Source: DASUNP01 sp963728545
Lineage (GTDB): Bacteria > Acidobacteriota > Blastocatellia > UBA7656
DNA length: 64,000 nt
Assembly (NCBI GenBank): GCA_963728545.1
Contig: CAVSKO010000002.1
Location: forward strand, 1,240,001-1,304,000
Direction: 5' to 3'
Shown: positions 8,581-16,814 of the stretch, piece after piece
How the letters are laid out: the number at the start of each line of letters is the position of its first letter
How positions within the stretch are numbered: position 1 is the first letter of the stretch
The notes under the pieces: model-generated
What the model saw: the letters and a program-made list of their open reading frames with translations, nothing else
Told to the model about the DNA's origin: nothing
Databases searched by the model: none
Position numbers and translations under genes: made by a program

Positions 8581-9417
8581 ATGTCAACAAAATTTATAGC
8601 TGTGGTGCTGGCAGCCGTGCTTGCGGCAGCGGGCGTGCTGGCTTTCAGCAACAGTGGCTCAAAGACCCCGAAGGCAGAATTTGCCAATGCCCCGGCCTCG
8701 GTCGTTCCCAGCGCGCAAGCGGCAGAGACTGATCCCGCTGTAAATACCGACGCATATCTCGGAGATTTCAAATCGGGTTATGCAGACGGGTTCAATTCCG
8801 GAGTGGCGGGAATGAGCTACCCGGACCAATTGACAATGACGAATAACTCGCGCGGTTATCTTGACGGCTTCAGCCAGGGTTACACCGACGGGCAGAGCCA
8901 GCAAGCGAGTCTCCGCAGCCAGTTATGCCAGACGGCCAGCACGGCTGCTTTTACCGCATCGCCCGGTTATAACAGCTCAAGGTACTACGGCTCGCGCAGA
9001 GCGACCCGTTCGCGGGTTCTCGGCGACCGTTACGAGAGCGATTCTTATGCTCGCTCTGAGAGAGTTGATCGCGGCATCGGCACTACGGCGCGAAGGGCCT
9101 TGTTGATCGCTGGCGGCGCGGGAGCAGGCGCTGGCATCGGCGGAGCCTTCGGAGGCAAGAAAGGCGCGCTCATAGGCGCGCTGGTTGGCGGCGGCACGGG
9201 CACGGCGCTGGCATTTACGAAGAAGCCGAACCGCGCTTTCAATCGCCGCATCTCAAAGAAGAGCGTGCTTACCAAGACATTGATAGGCGCGGGCGCGGGC
9301 ACGGTGATCGGGGCGCTCGCAGGCGGTAAGCGAGGCGCGCTTACGGGTCTGGCCCTCGGCGGCGGCGGCGGCGCTTTATGGTCATTGATGAGCGGAAAAC
9401 GCACCACACGGCGATAA
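8581..9417 (+). CDS. glycine-zipper secreted/membrane protein
   Basis: A 278-residue protein. The ATG at 8581 has a strong AGGAGGAG ribosome site ending about eight bases upstream; an in-frame start at 8554 would put the ribosome site inside the gene. A signal peptide covers about 1-24 (IAVVLAAVLAAAGVLAF). Residues about 60-110 contain GYxDG repeats (SGYADGFNSG, RGYLDGFSQGYTDGQ). Two glycine-zipper segments follow: about 178-216 (GGAGAGAGIGGAFGGKKGAL) and about 238-270 (GAGAGTVIGALAGGKRGAL), each long enough to cross a membrane. Glycine zippers of the YMGG/OmpA-associated type let helices pack in the outer or inner membrane. The exact role is unknown. Confidence 0.7.
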   Translation: MSTKFIAVVLAAVLAAAGVLAFSNSGSKTPKAEFANAPASVVPSAQAAETDPAVNTDAYLGDFKSGYADGFNSGVAGMSYPDQLTMTNNSRGYLDGFSQGYTDGQSQQASLRSQLCQTASTAAFTASPGYNSSRYYGSRRATRSRVLGDRYESDSYARSERVDRGIGTTARRALLIAGGAGAGAGIGGAFGGKKGALIGALVGGGTGTALAFTKKPNRAFNRRISKKSVLTKTLIGAGAGTVIGALAGGKRGALTGLALGGGGGALWSLMSGKRTTRR

Positions 9418-9445
9418 TAATTTTCGCCTGATTGTAATGAAGAAA

Positions 9446-9476
9446 GACGGGACGAGCGGCAGGGCTTCGTCCCGTC
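9446..9476. terminator. hairpin terminator after glycine-zipper gene
   Basis: GACGGGACGA at 9446-9455 pairs perfectly with TCGTCCCGTC at 9467-9476, with an 11-base loop. It lies 29 bases after the stop at 9417. The U-rich side is on the minus strand, so for the plus-strand gene it would be a weak or Rho-assisted terminator. Confidence 0.6.
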
Positions 9477-9562
9477 AAACAACCCCACTCAAAAATTCCC
9501 ATCCTCACTCATTGCAGGAAGCAATATTAGCAAAGATTTAAGACCGGCCCATAGGTTAAATC

Positions 9563-9591
9563 TTGACACTAAAAGCGATCTATGGAACAAT
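9563..9591 (+). promoter_or_regulatory. candidate promoter in long leader of matrixin gene
   Basis: TTGACA at 9563-9568 is followed after 12 bases by TATGG (9581-9585) and then CAAT. The same arrangement (TTGACA, 12 bases, TATGG, CAAT) lies at 23308-23336 before the second matrixin gene. Downstream of both is TTAGCCCCT (9636-9644 here, 23355-23363 there). The stretch from 9477 to 9856 has no gene and would be a 5' leader of about 260 bases after this promoter. Shared regulation of the two paralogues is inferred from this match. Confidence 0.4.
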
Positions 9592-9856
9592 GCGCCCGTA
9601 GCATTTTGAGCGCAACTTCTCAATTCAAGCAGTAATTAGCCCCTTTCAAAGTTGGCCCGGATGTGGAAGCCCAGGTCTTTAGGGACTTGCACAGGTTAAG
9701 GAGATTCAATCAACGTTGTGTGAGATTGAATATATCCCTTTCCAGCTTGCTTGGCGCGGACATTGCGACCGGCCCGGTTTGCCGAATCGCCTACGACCAG
9801 GCCTGTTTCCGTACAACGATCAAAGGTTAGTTGCAGTCGGTTGAGGTAACAACAAA

Positions 9857-11644
9857 ATGACAAAGTTGTGCAGGAAAGCTCTCAGTTTTGCACTCCCCCT
9901 ATTCGCTCTCTTTTTGCTCTACACACCAGCCCGGGCTACCATAGCCGTCCCGCTCTCGGATGAAGAGCTTGCAGTAACTTCCAGATTCATCGTCAAAGGC
10001 ACAGTCCGATCAGTTATAAGCGCCTGGGACGATACGCAAACAATGATCTGGACTTATGTCGAGATACGGAGCGAAACCGTCTTAAAAGGCGATCTGGCCT
10101 CGCGGACTATAGTCCTCAAACAAGCGGGCGGGTTTGACGGGCAGACGGGCATACACGTTTTCGGCCAGCCGAATTTTTACATAGGCCAGGAAGTTCTGCT
10201 CTTTCTAAATTCCGCGCCCGACGGCAGCCTTCACGTGGCGCACACTTTCATGGGTCTCTATTCCGTCACCTCAGACAAATTGCGCGGCGAAAAGATGGTG
10301 ACGCGCTCATACGACGTGAGCGGCATTGAAATCCTTTCGCGATCTGATAATGCGACTGTCACAGATCGGGCTTCGTACAATAATTTCATTCGAAAGATTG
10401 AAGAGACGCTTGATGCGGAAGCGGCTCGCGTAGAGCAGATAGATTCGGAACGCGCCAATCAACCCGTCGCCATTGAGCCTGCCGAGTACCGGCGTAAGAA
10501 GAAAGAGTCGCGCGGTATTTTTCCGAATTTCACTTTTATGGGTGGCGGCGTTCGCTGGATGGAAGCCGATTCGGGCCAGGCGATCACTTTCAACGTCAAC
10601 CCTGCAAGCTCCCCGATTGCGGGCGGCGCGTCAGCCGAGATCGGACGCGCGATGGCCGCCTGGGGAAACAGCGGAGCAGGTATACGCTTACAAACCGGGG
10701 GTCAGACGGGCAGTTGCGGCATTTCGGCAGACGGCTCGAACACGATCTCTTTTGGAGATTGTCTGGGCCAGCTCGACCCGCCTGTGGGCTGTTCGGGCGT
10801 CGTCGGGCTGACAAGCGTTCGATGGTTCAACACGCCAAGGATCATTAATGGCCTCTCGTTTAACCCGCTGGCCGAAGCCGATGTCGTTTTCAACGACGGG
10901 ATGGATTGCTTCCTCGGCAACTCTGCCAACCTGGCCGAAGTCGCCTGTCACGAGCTGGGCCATGCCATAGGGCTGGGCCATTCTGCAGATTCTTCGGCGA
11001 TGATGTTTGCGACGGCTCACGGGCGCGGTCGCGACGCAACGATCGGGAGTGATGATAGGGCAGGCGCTCAAACCATCTATCCGTCCTCTTCAGGTGGGGG
11101 CGGAGGTGGCGGCACAACGCCTGTAGCAATCACCAGTTTTTCTATGCCCGATGCAGTAGTGAACAGGTTTTATAGAGTCGATCTGACCGCAACCGGCGGC
11201 ACACCGCCTTACCGATGGAGTTTTGCAGGCGGATCGATACCACCCGGCTTGAATCTTTCAACATCCGGAGTCCTCGACGGAACCCCGACAAGGACAGGCT
11301 CATATTCGTTCGGCATACAGGTACTCGATAACGCAGGCGGGTCAACCGGCATTGCATCCAGATCGTTCTCTATGAGCGTCACGTCTGGCAGCAATCAGGG
11401 TTCGTTCCCTGTCATAACGCGCGTCAAGATAAAGAAGTCGAAGAAGCTATTCGTTTACGGAACTTCTTTTACCACGGACTGCATCATCATCTTGAACGGC
11501 TTCCTTCTGACGCCAAAATCTCTCACGCGCGAAGACGGCCTTGACCGCCTGCTGTACAAAGGTGGGATCCCTGTCGGCGCGGCAGGCACGAATACCATCT
11601 TTGTGCAGAACAACAGCAACCGTTCGGCGGCATTTTTCTTCTAA
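9857..11644 (+). CDS. secreted matrixin-type zinc metalloprotease
   Basis: A 595-residue secreted protease. The signal peptide covers 1-27 (LPLFALFLLYTPARA). Residues about 28-150 form a conserved N-terminal domain (FIVKGTVRSV, GQEVLLFLN) shared with the protein at 23675. The catalytic domain (about 215-410) has the zinc motif HELGHAIGLGHS at residues 365-376, with the glutamate as catalytic base, as in matrixins/metzincins. A glycine-rich linker (SSSGGGGGGG) leads to a putative Ig domain (TATGGTPPYRWSFAGGSIPPG), and the C-terminus is IPT-like (ITRVKIKKSKKLFVYG). Such proteins cleave extracellular proteins. A long leader and a clear terminator flank the gene, so it is probably transcribed alone. 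Confidence 0.85.
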   Translation: MTKLCRKALSFALPLFALFLLYTPARATIAVPLSDEELAVTSRFIVKGTVRSVISAWDDTQTMIWTYVEIRSETVLKGDLASRTIVLKQAGGFDGQTGIHVFGQPNFYIGQEVLLFLNSAPDGSLHVAHTFMGLYSVTSDKLRGEKMVTRSYDVSGIEILSRSDNATVTDRASYNNFIRKIEETLDAEAARVEQIDSERANQPVAIEPAEYRRKKKESRGIFPNFTFMGGGVRWMEADSGQAITFNVNPASSPIAGGASAEIGRAMAAWGNSGAGIRLQTGGQTGSCGISADGSNTISFGDCLGQLDPPVGCSGVVGLTSVRWFNTPRIINGLSFNPLAEADVVFNDGMDCFLGNSANLAEVACHELGHAIGLGHSADSSAMMFATAHGRGRDATIGSDDRAGAQTIYPSSSGGGGGGGTTPVAITSFSMPDAVVNRFYRVDLTATGGTPPYRWSFAGGSIPPGLNLSTSGVLDGTPTRTGSYSFGIQVLDNAGGSTGIASRSFSMSVTSGSNQGSFPVITRVKIKKSKKLFVYGTSFTTDCIIILNGFLLTPKSLTREDGLDRLLYKGGIPVGAAGTNTIFVQNNSNRSAAFFF

Positions 11645-11680
11645 GAGCATCCTGCTCGAATTCCAATGCGTGAAATGAAT

Positions 11681-11720
11681 CAGGGCTGTCTTATGACAAA
11701 GACAGCCCTGAAAAACTTTT
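11681..11720 (+). terminator. intrinsic terminator of the matrixin gene
   Basis: CAGGGCTGTC at 11681-11690 and GACAGCCCTG at 11701-11710 form a perfect 10-bp stem with a 10-base loop, followed by AAAAACTTTT. It is 36 bases after the stop codon of the matrixin gene, as expected of a Rho-independent terminator. Confidence 0.8.
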
Positions 11721-11770
11721 AGGTCGGGTGGAAAGTTTTCGCTTCATCTGCTAATCTTCTCTGTCTCGAA

Positions 11771-11843
11771 GGGCGCTTAGCTCAGTCGGTAGAGCGCTGT
11801 GTTCACACCGCAGAGGTCACTGGTTCGAGTCCAGTAGCGCCCA
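11771..11843 (+). tRNA. tRNA-Val (anticodon CAC)
   Basis: A full cloverleaf can be folded. The acceptor stem is GGGCGCT/AGCGCCC. The D arm is GCTC-AGTCGGTA-GAGC. The anticodon stem CTGTG/CGCAG has loop TTCACAC, giving anticodon CAC. The T arm is ACTGG-TTCGAGT-CCAGT. CAC reads GUG valine codons. The discriminator base is A, and the CCA end is not encoded (TCA follows), so it must be added after transcription. It sits alone between the matrixin terminator and the STAS gene. Confidence 0.93.
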
Positions 11844-11891
11844 TCAGGTTTGCCCCGCCTGCAAATAGATTTCAGGCAAGAGTTGACTGTT

Positions 11892-12245
11892 ATGATGAGA
11901 CGACCTACAAAAGTAATAAGTCGAAAAATAGACCCTGTCCGCATTATCAAAGTCACGGGTCGCCTGGACCCCGGCGACGGCCCGGATATGCTCGCAGATA
12001 TGGTTCAAGGATTTGTGGAGAAAGATGAGACGGAATTCTTACTCGATCTGCGCTCGGTTACTTACATCAGCAGCACCGGGGTCGGGAGCCTTATCAAATG
12101 CTACAGGTCTGTGCTGAAGCAAAAAGGGCATGTCAAACTGCTATCGCCTTCGCAGTCTGTTAGAAATATCCTGGCTATATCCAAGCTTGACGGTGTGTTT
12201 GAGATATTCTCCGACGAAAAGACAGCCCTCTCCAGCTACAAGTAG
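11892..12245 (+). CDS. STAS-domain anti-sigma factor antagonist
   Basis: A 117-residue protein consisting of one STAS domain. The phosphorylatable-serine loop is visible as LRSVTYISSTGVGSLIKCY, matching the D-(S/T)-S-G-x-G pattern of SpoIIAA/RsbV antagonists. In these systems the unphosphorylated antagonist binds an anti-sigma kinase and frees a sigma factor. No partner kinase is adjacent, so the partner is elsewhere. ATG 11892 (MMRRPTK) is chosen; an in-frame start at 11850 would almost touch the tRNA. The gene follows tRNA-Val by 48 bases and may be read from the tRNA promoter. Confidence 0.85.
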   Translation: MMRRPTKVISRKIDPVRIIKVTGRLDPGDGPDMLADMVQGFVEKDETEFLLDLRSVTYISSTGVGSLIKCYRSVLKQKGHVKLLSPSQSVRNILAISKLDGVFEIFSDEKTALSSYK

Positions 12246-12262
12246 TCTTAGCCGCTACCCAA

Positions 12263-12481
12263 CTATCTATCAGGCGGTTTCCTATCCTTAGGTTTATCCT
12301 TGGGCGGATTTTTCGGCCCTTTATCTTTTACGATGGGCGGCCCTGGTGGGTCTTTTCTCTCTTTATCTTTGCCTTTATCGCCCTTCTTCTGAGCATAGAC
12401 AGTCGCGTCACGCGCGGGCAGGGTCCCGAAAGCAGTCACACCAAAGAGAGCCATTACAATGCAGAGAAAAAGCTTCTTCAT
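12263..12481 (-). CDS. small secreted proline/lysine-rich protein
   Basis: A 72-residue protein starting at ATG 12481. The signal peptide is about 1-30 (LFLCIVMALFGVTAF, cut near ATVYA). The mature part is only about 40 residues, highly charged and proline-rich, with KDK/KDR and PP repeats (GDKGKDKERKDPPGPP), and probably disordered. An in-frame start 27 bases upstream is less likely because the signal peptide begins at MKKLF. The gene lies 29 bases downstream of the next small secreted gene on the same strand, suggesting one transcript. No family recognised; the reading frame is supported mainly by the clear signal peptide. Confidence 0.55.
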   Translation of the reverse strand: MKKLFLCIVMALFGVTAFGTLPARDATVYAQKKGDKGKDKERKDPPGPPIVKDKGPKNPPKDKPKDRKPPDR

Positions 12482-12510
12482 CTCGATTACTTCTAACCTC
12501 GCTTGCAAAC

Positions 12511-12717
12511 TTAAGAGCGATTATCGACCTTCGCTCGCTTTGTCTCGACAGTGGGCCGGAGCTTATCACGCTCTTTTTTAGTCACGACAATAATCTGCGC
12601 CTTTTCTTTCCTGAGCGTCTGTTCGCTAGAAGCGGAATTCGATTGAGCCAATGCACCCGCGCCGAACGCGCTTATAAGCATAACACTCAACATAAACCTG
12701 GAAAACCCTATTCTCAT
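12511..12717 (-). CDS. small secreted protein, unknown function
   Basis: A 68-residue protein with a clear signal peptide (FSRFMLSVMLISAFGAGALA, cleavage near residue 25). The mature part of about 43 residues is charged (EQTLRKEKAQIIVVTKKERD) with one short beta-like strand. It is the first gene of an apparent two-gene unit with the small proline/lysine-rich protein at 12263. Upstream lie 270 bases without a gene, containing an inverted repeat at 12904-12928. No family recognised. Support is the signal peptide and its pairing with a similar neighbour. Confidence 0.5.
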   Translation of the reverse strand: MRIGFSRFMLSVMLISAFGAGALAQSNSASSEQTLRKEKAQIIVVTKKERDKLRPTVETKRAKVDNRS

Positions 12718-12903
12718 AACGGCCTCTAGCCTCTACCTCACACATTTCAAAACTGCAACTGCCATTCCATAACCGAGCAACTGAAATCCCTTGCAGTTAC
12801 AGCATTTAACGATCAGCAGCTAAACCCATAACCTGCGGAGGTTCCCTTTTGGGGTTTTTGCTCACACGTTTTAGTGCATTATTGTGATGCTTGAGATAAA
12901 TAG

Positions 12904-12928
12904 ATCGTTGTAGATTTCCTACAACGAT
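12904..12928. repeat. perfect inverted repeat in the 12718-12988 gene-free stretch
   Basis: ATCGTTGTAG at 12904-12913 and CTACAACGAT at 12919-12928 are perfect complements around a five-base loop. It lies 61 bases beyond the stop of the HU gene and 187 bases before the small secreted gene, both on the minus strand. No U-tract follows on that strand, so it could be an operator as easily as a terminator. The rest of the stretch holds no gene I can support. Confidence 0.5.
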
Positions 12929-12988
12929 TAGGGCCATAAATGTTTGATAAACACGGGGTGTAACGGGGGCCGGTGCGGATTCCGCGGC

Positions 12989-13273
12989 TTATTTCTTTCT
13001 CTTGTTGACAGCTTCTTTTAGCTGTTTTCCTGCAGTGAAGCGGACTGCTTTTGTCGAAGGGATTTTCATCAACTCGCTTGTAAAAGGATTATGGCCGCGC
13101 CGCGCCCTTCGATGAGATACGGCGAACGTCCCAAAGCCTACCAGCGTGACTTTATACCCTTTCCTGAGGCTGTCGGTAATCGCGCCTTTGACGGCATTTA
13201 TAGCGCGCTCGGCTTCGGCCTTGCTGATAGAAGCAGCGCTTGCCACTTTCTCTATTAAGTCGCCTTGATTCAT
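12989..13273 (-). CDS. HU-family DNA-binding protein
   Basis: A 94-residue protein of typical HU length. It begins MNQGDLIEKVASAASISKAE (helical dimer region), then VTLVGFGTFAVSHRRARRGH and the beta-arm with NPFTSELMKIPSTKAVRFTA, ending GKQLKEAVNKRKK. HU binds and bends DNA with little sequence preference and organises the nucleoid. The arm NPxT proline that intercalates into DNA is present as HNPFT. The start ATG 13273 has an AGGAGG-like site (GGAGGCAGA) upstream. It stands alone with its own upstream region. Confidence 0.95.
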   Translation of the reverse strand: MNQGDLIEKVASAASISKAEAERAINAVKGAITDSLRKGYKVTLVGFGTFAVSHRRARRGHNPFTSELMKIPSTKAVRFTAGKQLKEAVNKRKK

Positions 13274-13439
13274 TCTGCCTCCTAAATGTCGTAGTTGATG
13301 CTCGCAGCCTGCACTATATATGGTAGCTGCTCTGGCCGTTTATAGCACTTGAGCAAATTGGTGTCAACAGCTTTTTTAGGACGTGATGCCCTGAAATCAG
13401 TTCTGGGAGCCGTTTTCAAGGTTTGAGATGCGGCGGGAG

Positions 13440-14438
13440 TTACTGACCGATCTGGAGCAGGACTTTCATGCTATCGGGCTCGGCGGCTTTCTTAAACGCT
13501 CTTAAACCTTCCTCCAGGGGGAAGCGCGCTGATAGTAGCGGGCTTATATTGACCTTGTTGTTTGCAAGCAACTCTATCGCTATACCGAGTCGCCCGCAGC
13601 GGGACCCGATGATTGCGACTTCATTGACGACTACTTGCGCGAGCGCAAGAGCCGTTTCGGCATGATGTGTTGACTTTAGAACGACGACTCCTTTTGGTCT
13701 TACAAGCCCCAATGCCAGTGGGAGGCCCGTAGGAGAGCCGCTCGCTTCTATGACGATGTCAGGTTTATCGACAAGGCCCTGCGCTTTGAGCGCATCGAGC
13801 AGGCTTGGAACATTATCAACTGGATTATTTATTTGAAAGCAACGCGCGCCAGCAGCGCGGGCGAGATCAAGTTTATGCTCGTGCTTTCCGATTACGGCCG
13901 GGCTGCATCCCGTTTGCGCGACTACGCGGATAATCATCTGCGCGAGTTTCCCGTCACCGATTACCACGACGCTTGATGAGCCGTTTATATCGATCTGTTC
14001 GAGAATCTGGCAGGCTGCGGCAAGCGGCTCAGTAAAGACTGCCGTTTCATCAGACAACGTTTCAGGAACCGGCACGAGGTTGCGGGCGGGCAGCGAGATG
14101 AATTCGGCGAATGCGCCGTCTCGGTCTTTGATCCCGAGCACGGTCCTTCTGCCGCAATGACGCGAGTCGCCCGTCAGGCAGAGGCTGCACTCGTTACACC
14201 CGACATTGATCTCTCCGACTACGCGCTGGCCCGCAAGCATTGCGTCATCCGATTCAATCACACGCCCTACGAACTCGTGCCCCAGAATCCCGTGAAACCC
14301 TGCATAGCCTTTAACAATCTCAAGATCGGTGTTGCATATGCCCGCGCAGATGACCTGCACAAGAGCCTCTCCTTCGCGTTTGCGGACAGGCTCATTCTCA
14401 ACAAGCCTAAGAGCGCCGTTAAATTTCAGGGCTTTCAT
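13440..14438 (-). CDS. zinc-dependent medium-chain alcohol/threonine-type dehydrogenase
   Basis: A 332-residue MDR-family oxidoreductase. The GroES-like N-terminal domain has the catalytic zinc ligands in AGICNTDLEIV and ILGHEFVGRV. The structural zinc loop has four cysteines (GCNECSLCLTGDSRHC). The cofactor domain has a GDGKLAQ nucleotide-binding turn, less canonical than GxGxxG. The substrate (alcohol, polyol or threonine) cannot be told. ATG 14438 (MKALKFNGA) fits the family start; a start at 14486 would overlap the upstream gene's stop and add a non-conserved leader. The gene begins 16 bases after the BNR-repeat gene on the same strand, so they may share a transcript, though no functional link is obvious. 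Confidence 0.85.
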   Translation of the reverse strand: MKALKFNGALRLVENEPVRKREGEALVQVICAGICNTDLEIVKGYAGFHGILGHEFVGRVIESDDAMLAGQRVVGEINVGCNECSLCLTGDSRHCGRRTVLGIKDRDGAFAEFISLPARNLVPVPETLSDETAVFTEPLAAACQILEQIDINGSSSVVVIGDGKLAQMIIRVVAQTGCSPAVIGKHEHKLDLARAAGARCFQINNPVDNVPSLLDALKAQGLVDKPDIVIEASGSPTGLPLALGLVRPKGVVVLKSTHHAETALALAQVVVNEVAIIGSRCGRLGIAIELLANNKVNISPLLSARFPLEEGLRAFKKAAEPDSMKVLLQIGQ

Positions 14439-14454
14439 GCCGGAGTCTGCCTCG

Positions 14455-16641
14455 CTACTTGCTGAATCTGAAAGGAAACGATTCACTTGTTCTAGGGCCG
14501 AGCGGCGTGGGCACCGTCGATTTGACTATAACCAGCATTGCGTTGCCGGGCTTGACTTGCTTCTTCAGTTTTTGCTTTGTGGCAAACAATGTCGTAACCG
14601 TCGCGTCGCCCTGTCGCGCACCGGATGAAGTGACTGTTGGCAGCTCAATTTCTGTGGTCACATCACTCAACAGTCTTATGAATACTTTTGAATTGCCGTC
14701 CGCAAATCCGGCCCCCGTAATCCTGAGCGACTTGCCGTTCGGGCCTTTCTTGTATTGAACGTCGGTTATCGTCGGAGCGCCGAGACGGAACCTGAGTGTG
14801 CCCGCATTATTTCCCTTCCCGCTCGCTTCTATGAAATATGTCGTTCCGGCTCTCGCAGCAAATGTGACTATCGAGCGCGTGCTCAGGCTGATAGCACTGC
14901 CGAAATCATCATTGCATGCCACCCGCGTCAGTGCGCCGCAATTTCCCGTATAAACGCTCAACACCGTGTCAAAGTCGCTTCCGACAGTTTCGATTCCGTA
15001 AACAGTGTCGACCGTGGGGGTGAATTTGTACCAAACGGTGTTCGAATCTATGCTGCCTGAGCATGAAACCGGGTCATCAAGGCCCGAAGTCGCTGACCTT
15101 ATGTCGAGGATTTCAGCGATCGGTAAAGAACTTTGGCCGCTCAAATCAAGAGCAAGACGGCAATCGTCATTGATCGGAGTCGTATCACCTCCCCCTCCGC
15201 CTTGCGGCTCGAACGGAATCTGGCCGTAGAAGATTTCCTGCTTACCATTGCGCGTGTCTGTCCACAGGGCGTGCCCCTTGCCGCGAAACGCAGAGACACC
15301 TATGTAATCGCCTATTCCTACAGGGATTCTGTTTGGGAGCGCTTCGACATTCGACTGGATGCGCGGGTCGGAGCTTTGCGCGCTGACTTGATTGTCGATG
15401 AAGCTCAACCCGCCGTCCGTAGATCGAGAGATGAACGTGTTAAACAGGAACCCGCCGGGATCATTTCTGCGGTCGTGGTAGGCTACTAAAACCGCGCCCG
15501 AATTCGGGTCGACGCTCAACCAGGGAAAGAACTGGTCGCCTGTAGCCACAGTGTTGACCCTGATCGCGGGAGTGACAACAGGTTGTTCTCCATTCGGCGG
15601 CGGGACGCGTTTGATAAAGATGTCGGAGTCCGAACGATTAGTGCTTTCGGCCCACACCACATAAATCCTCCCACGGTTCGGCCCATTGCTCCGATCAACA
15701 TCTATGACCGGGAAACTATTCATCCGCGAGATTCCTCGGATCGCGATAGCCGCGCTCGGCTCCGACAACGAGCCGACGTAATTATGCAGATTGAAATCGA
15801 CACCCGGCGCAACATTAAGCGGGAAGAAAGTATCTCCGCCATCAGTCGAAGCGTTGAACAAAAGAGTCTTCGGACTCCCGATCCCATGCCACGCCGCGTA
15901 TAGCTCGCCGTTCGGGCCTGTGGCAACAGAAGGGCCTCGCATGTCGCCGTTGTGGCTGATTACTTTAGCCTGCGAAAATCCGGCATCGCCCGGCCTGCGG
16001 TAAGAAGTGTAAACGACTGTGCGGTCGGGTTCCGTGCTAACCCAGATTGCGTACACGGTATTCTTGAATGGGCTCGAAGCCGACTTGTCGATAGTGATAT
16101 AGCACTTATCCGCCCGCTTTGCAGCCGTGCCGTTTCCTATATCAGAAAAGACCGCCGCAGGGTCTTTGAAAGTCTGCCCGCCATCCGTTGATTTGAAAAC
16201 GTAGACGCCGGTGTCGCTCGACGGCGGGTTGTCGAGCGTAAGGATCATTAAATAGAAGTTTCCATCTGCATCCGAGGCAACGGAGGGGTCGGATGCCCGC
16301 GGCCATACTTTTTGCGGCGTTTCGACGCCCGCTGTAGTGCCGAGCAGCGATGAGTTCCAATTCTGCCCGCCGTCGGAAGAGAAATAATAAGCTATCTGGG
16401 ACGTGCCAAGTCCCGATGCCCCGCCCACTATGACTTTAGATGTGCCGACGATTATCTGGTCACTGAAGGTGCTTACGGCTATTGAAGTTTCATTGCGAGG
16501 GTCCTGGTCGGATGCGGGACTTACCCGCAAGTCCAGGGTGAAACCGAGTTGAGCCATAGACGGATTCGCAAGCCACGATGGAGCGACCGTCAAACAGCAG
16601 ACTGAAAGCATTAATATGAGCGCAAATCTCTTAAACTGCAT
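14455..16641 (-). CDS. secreted BNR/sialidase-like repeat protein with PPC and IPT-like C-terminus
   Basis: A 728-residue secreted protein from ATG 16641, with a GGGAGAG ribosome site. The signal peptide is about 1-30. Residues about 30-490 form a six-bladed-propeller-like region with at least four Asp-box (BNR) motifs: SSDGGQNW, STDGGQTF, STDGGDTF and STDGGLSF. Asp boxes are typical of sialidases and other extracellular propellers, but sialidase catalytic residues are not evident, so a binding role is as likely as an enzymatic one. After a GGGGGD linker comes a PPC-like domain (about 495-630; NTVWYKFTPTVDTVYGIET), then an IPT-like module (ITDVQYKKGPNGKSLRITGAG). It is divergent from mpl. Confidence 0.75.
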   Translation of the reverse strand: MQFKRFALILMLSVCCLTVAPSWLANPSMAQLGFTLDLRVSPASDQDPRNETSIAVSTFSDQIIVGTSKVIVGGASGLGTSQIAYYFSSDGGQNWNSSLLGTTAGVETPQKVWPRASDPSVASDADGNFYLMILTLDNPPSSDTGVYVFKSTDGGQTFKDPAAVFSDIGNGTAAKRADKCYITIDKSASSPFKNTVYAIWVSTEPDRTVVYTSYRRPGDAGFSQAKVISHNGDMRGPSVATGPNGELYAAWHGIGSPKTLLFNASTDGGDTFFPLNVAPGVDFNLHNYVGSLSEPSAAIAIRGISRMNSFPVIDVDRSNGPNRGRIYVVWAESTNRSDSDIFIKRVPPPNGEQPVVTPAIRVNTVATGDQFFPWLSVDPNSGAVLVAYHDRRNDPGGFLFNTFISRSTDGGLSFIDNQVSAQSSDPRIQSNVEALPNRIPVGIGDYIGVSAFRGKGHALWTDTRNGKQEIFYGQIPFEPQGGGGGDTTPINDDCRLALDLSGQSSLPIAEILDIRSATSGLDDPVSCSGSIDSNTVWYKFTPTVDTVYGIETVGSDFDTVLSVYTGNCGALTRVACNDDFGSAISLSTRSIVTFAARAGTTYFIEASGKGNNAGTLRFRLGAPTITDVQYKKGPNGKSLRITGAGFADGNSKVFIRLLSDVTTEIELPTVTSSGARQGDATVTTLFATKQKLKKQVKPGNAMLVIVKSTVPTPLGPRTSESFPFRFSK

Positions 16642-16814
16642 TTTTCTCTCCCGCACGACGTTTCGGTATCAATTCTAAATGGAGTTTGGAACACGCGTTA
16701 GTAGATTCTTTCACACGCGCCAATTTGGCGCAAGGCGAGCTTCGCGCAACTAACTTTTCAAAGGATTTGTCGCGCAGCTATACTCAAACTTTACCAAAAC
16801 CGGGGAGAGTCTTA

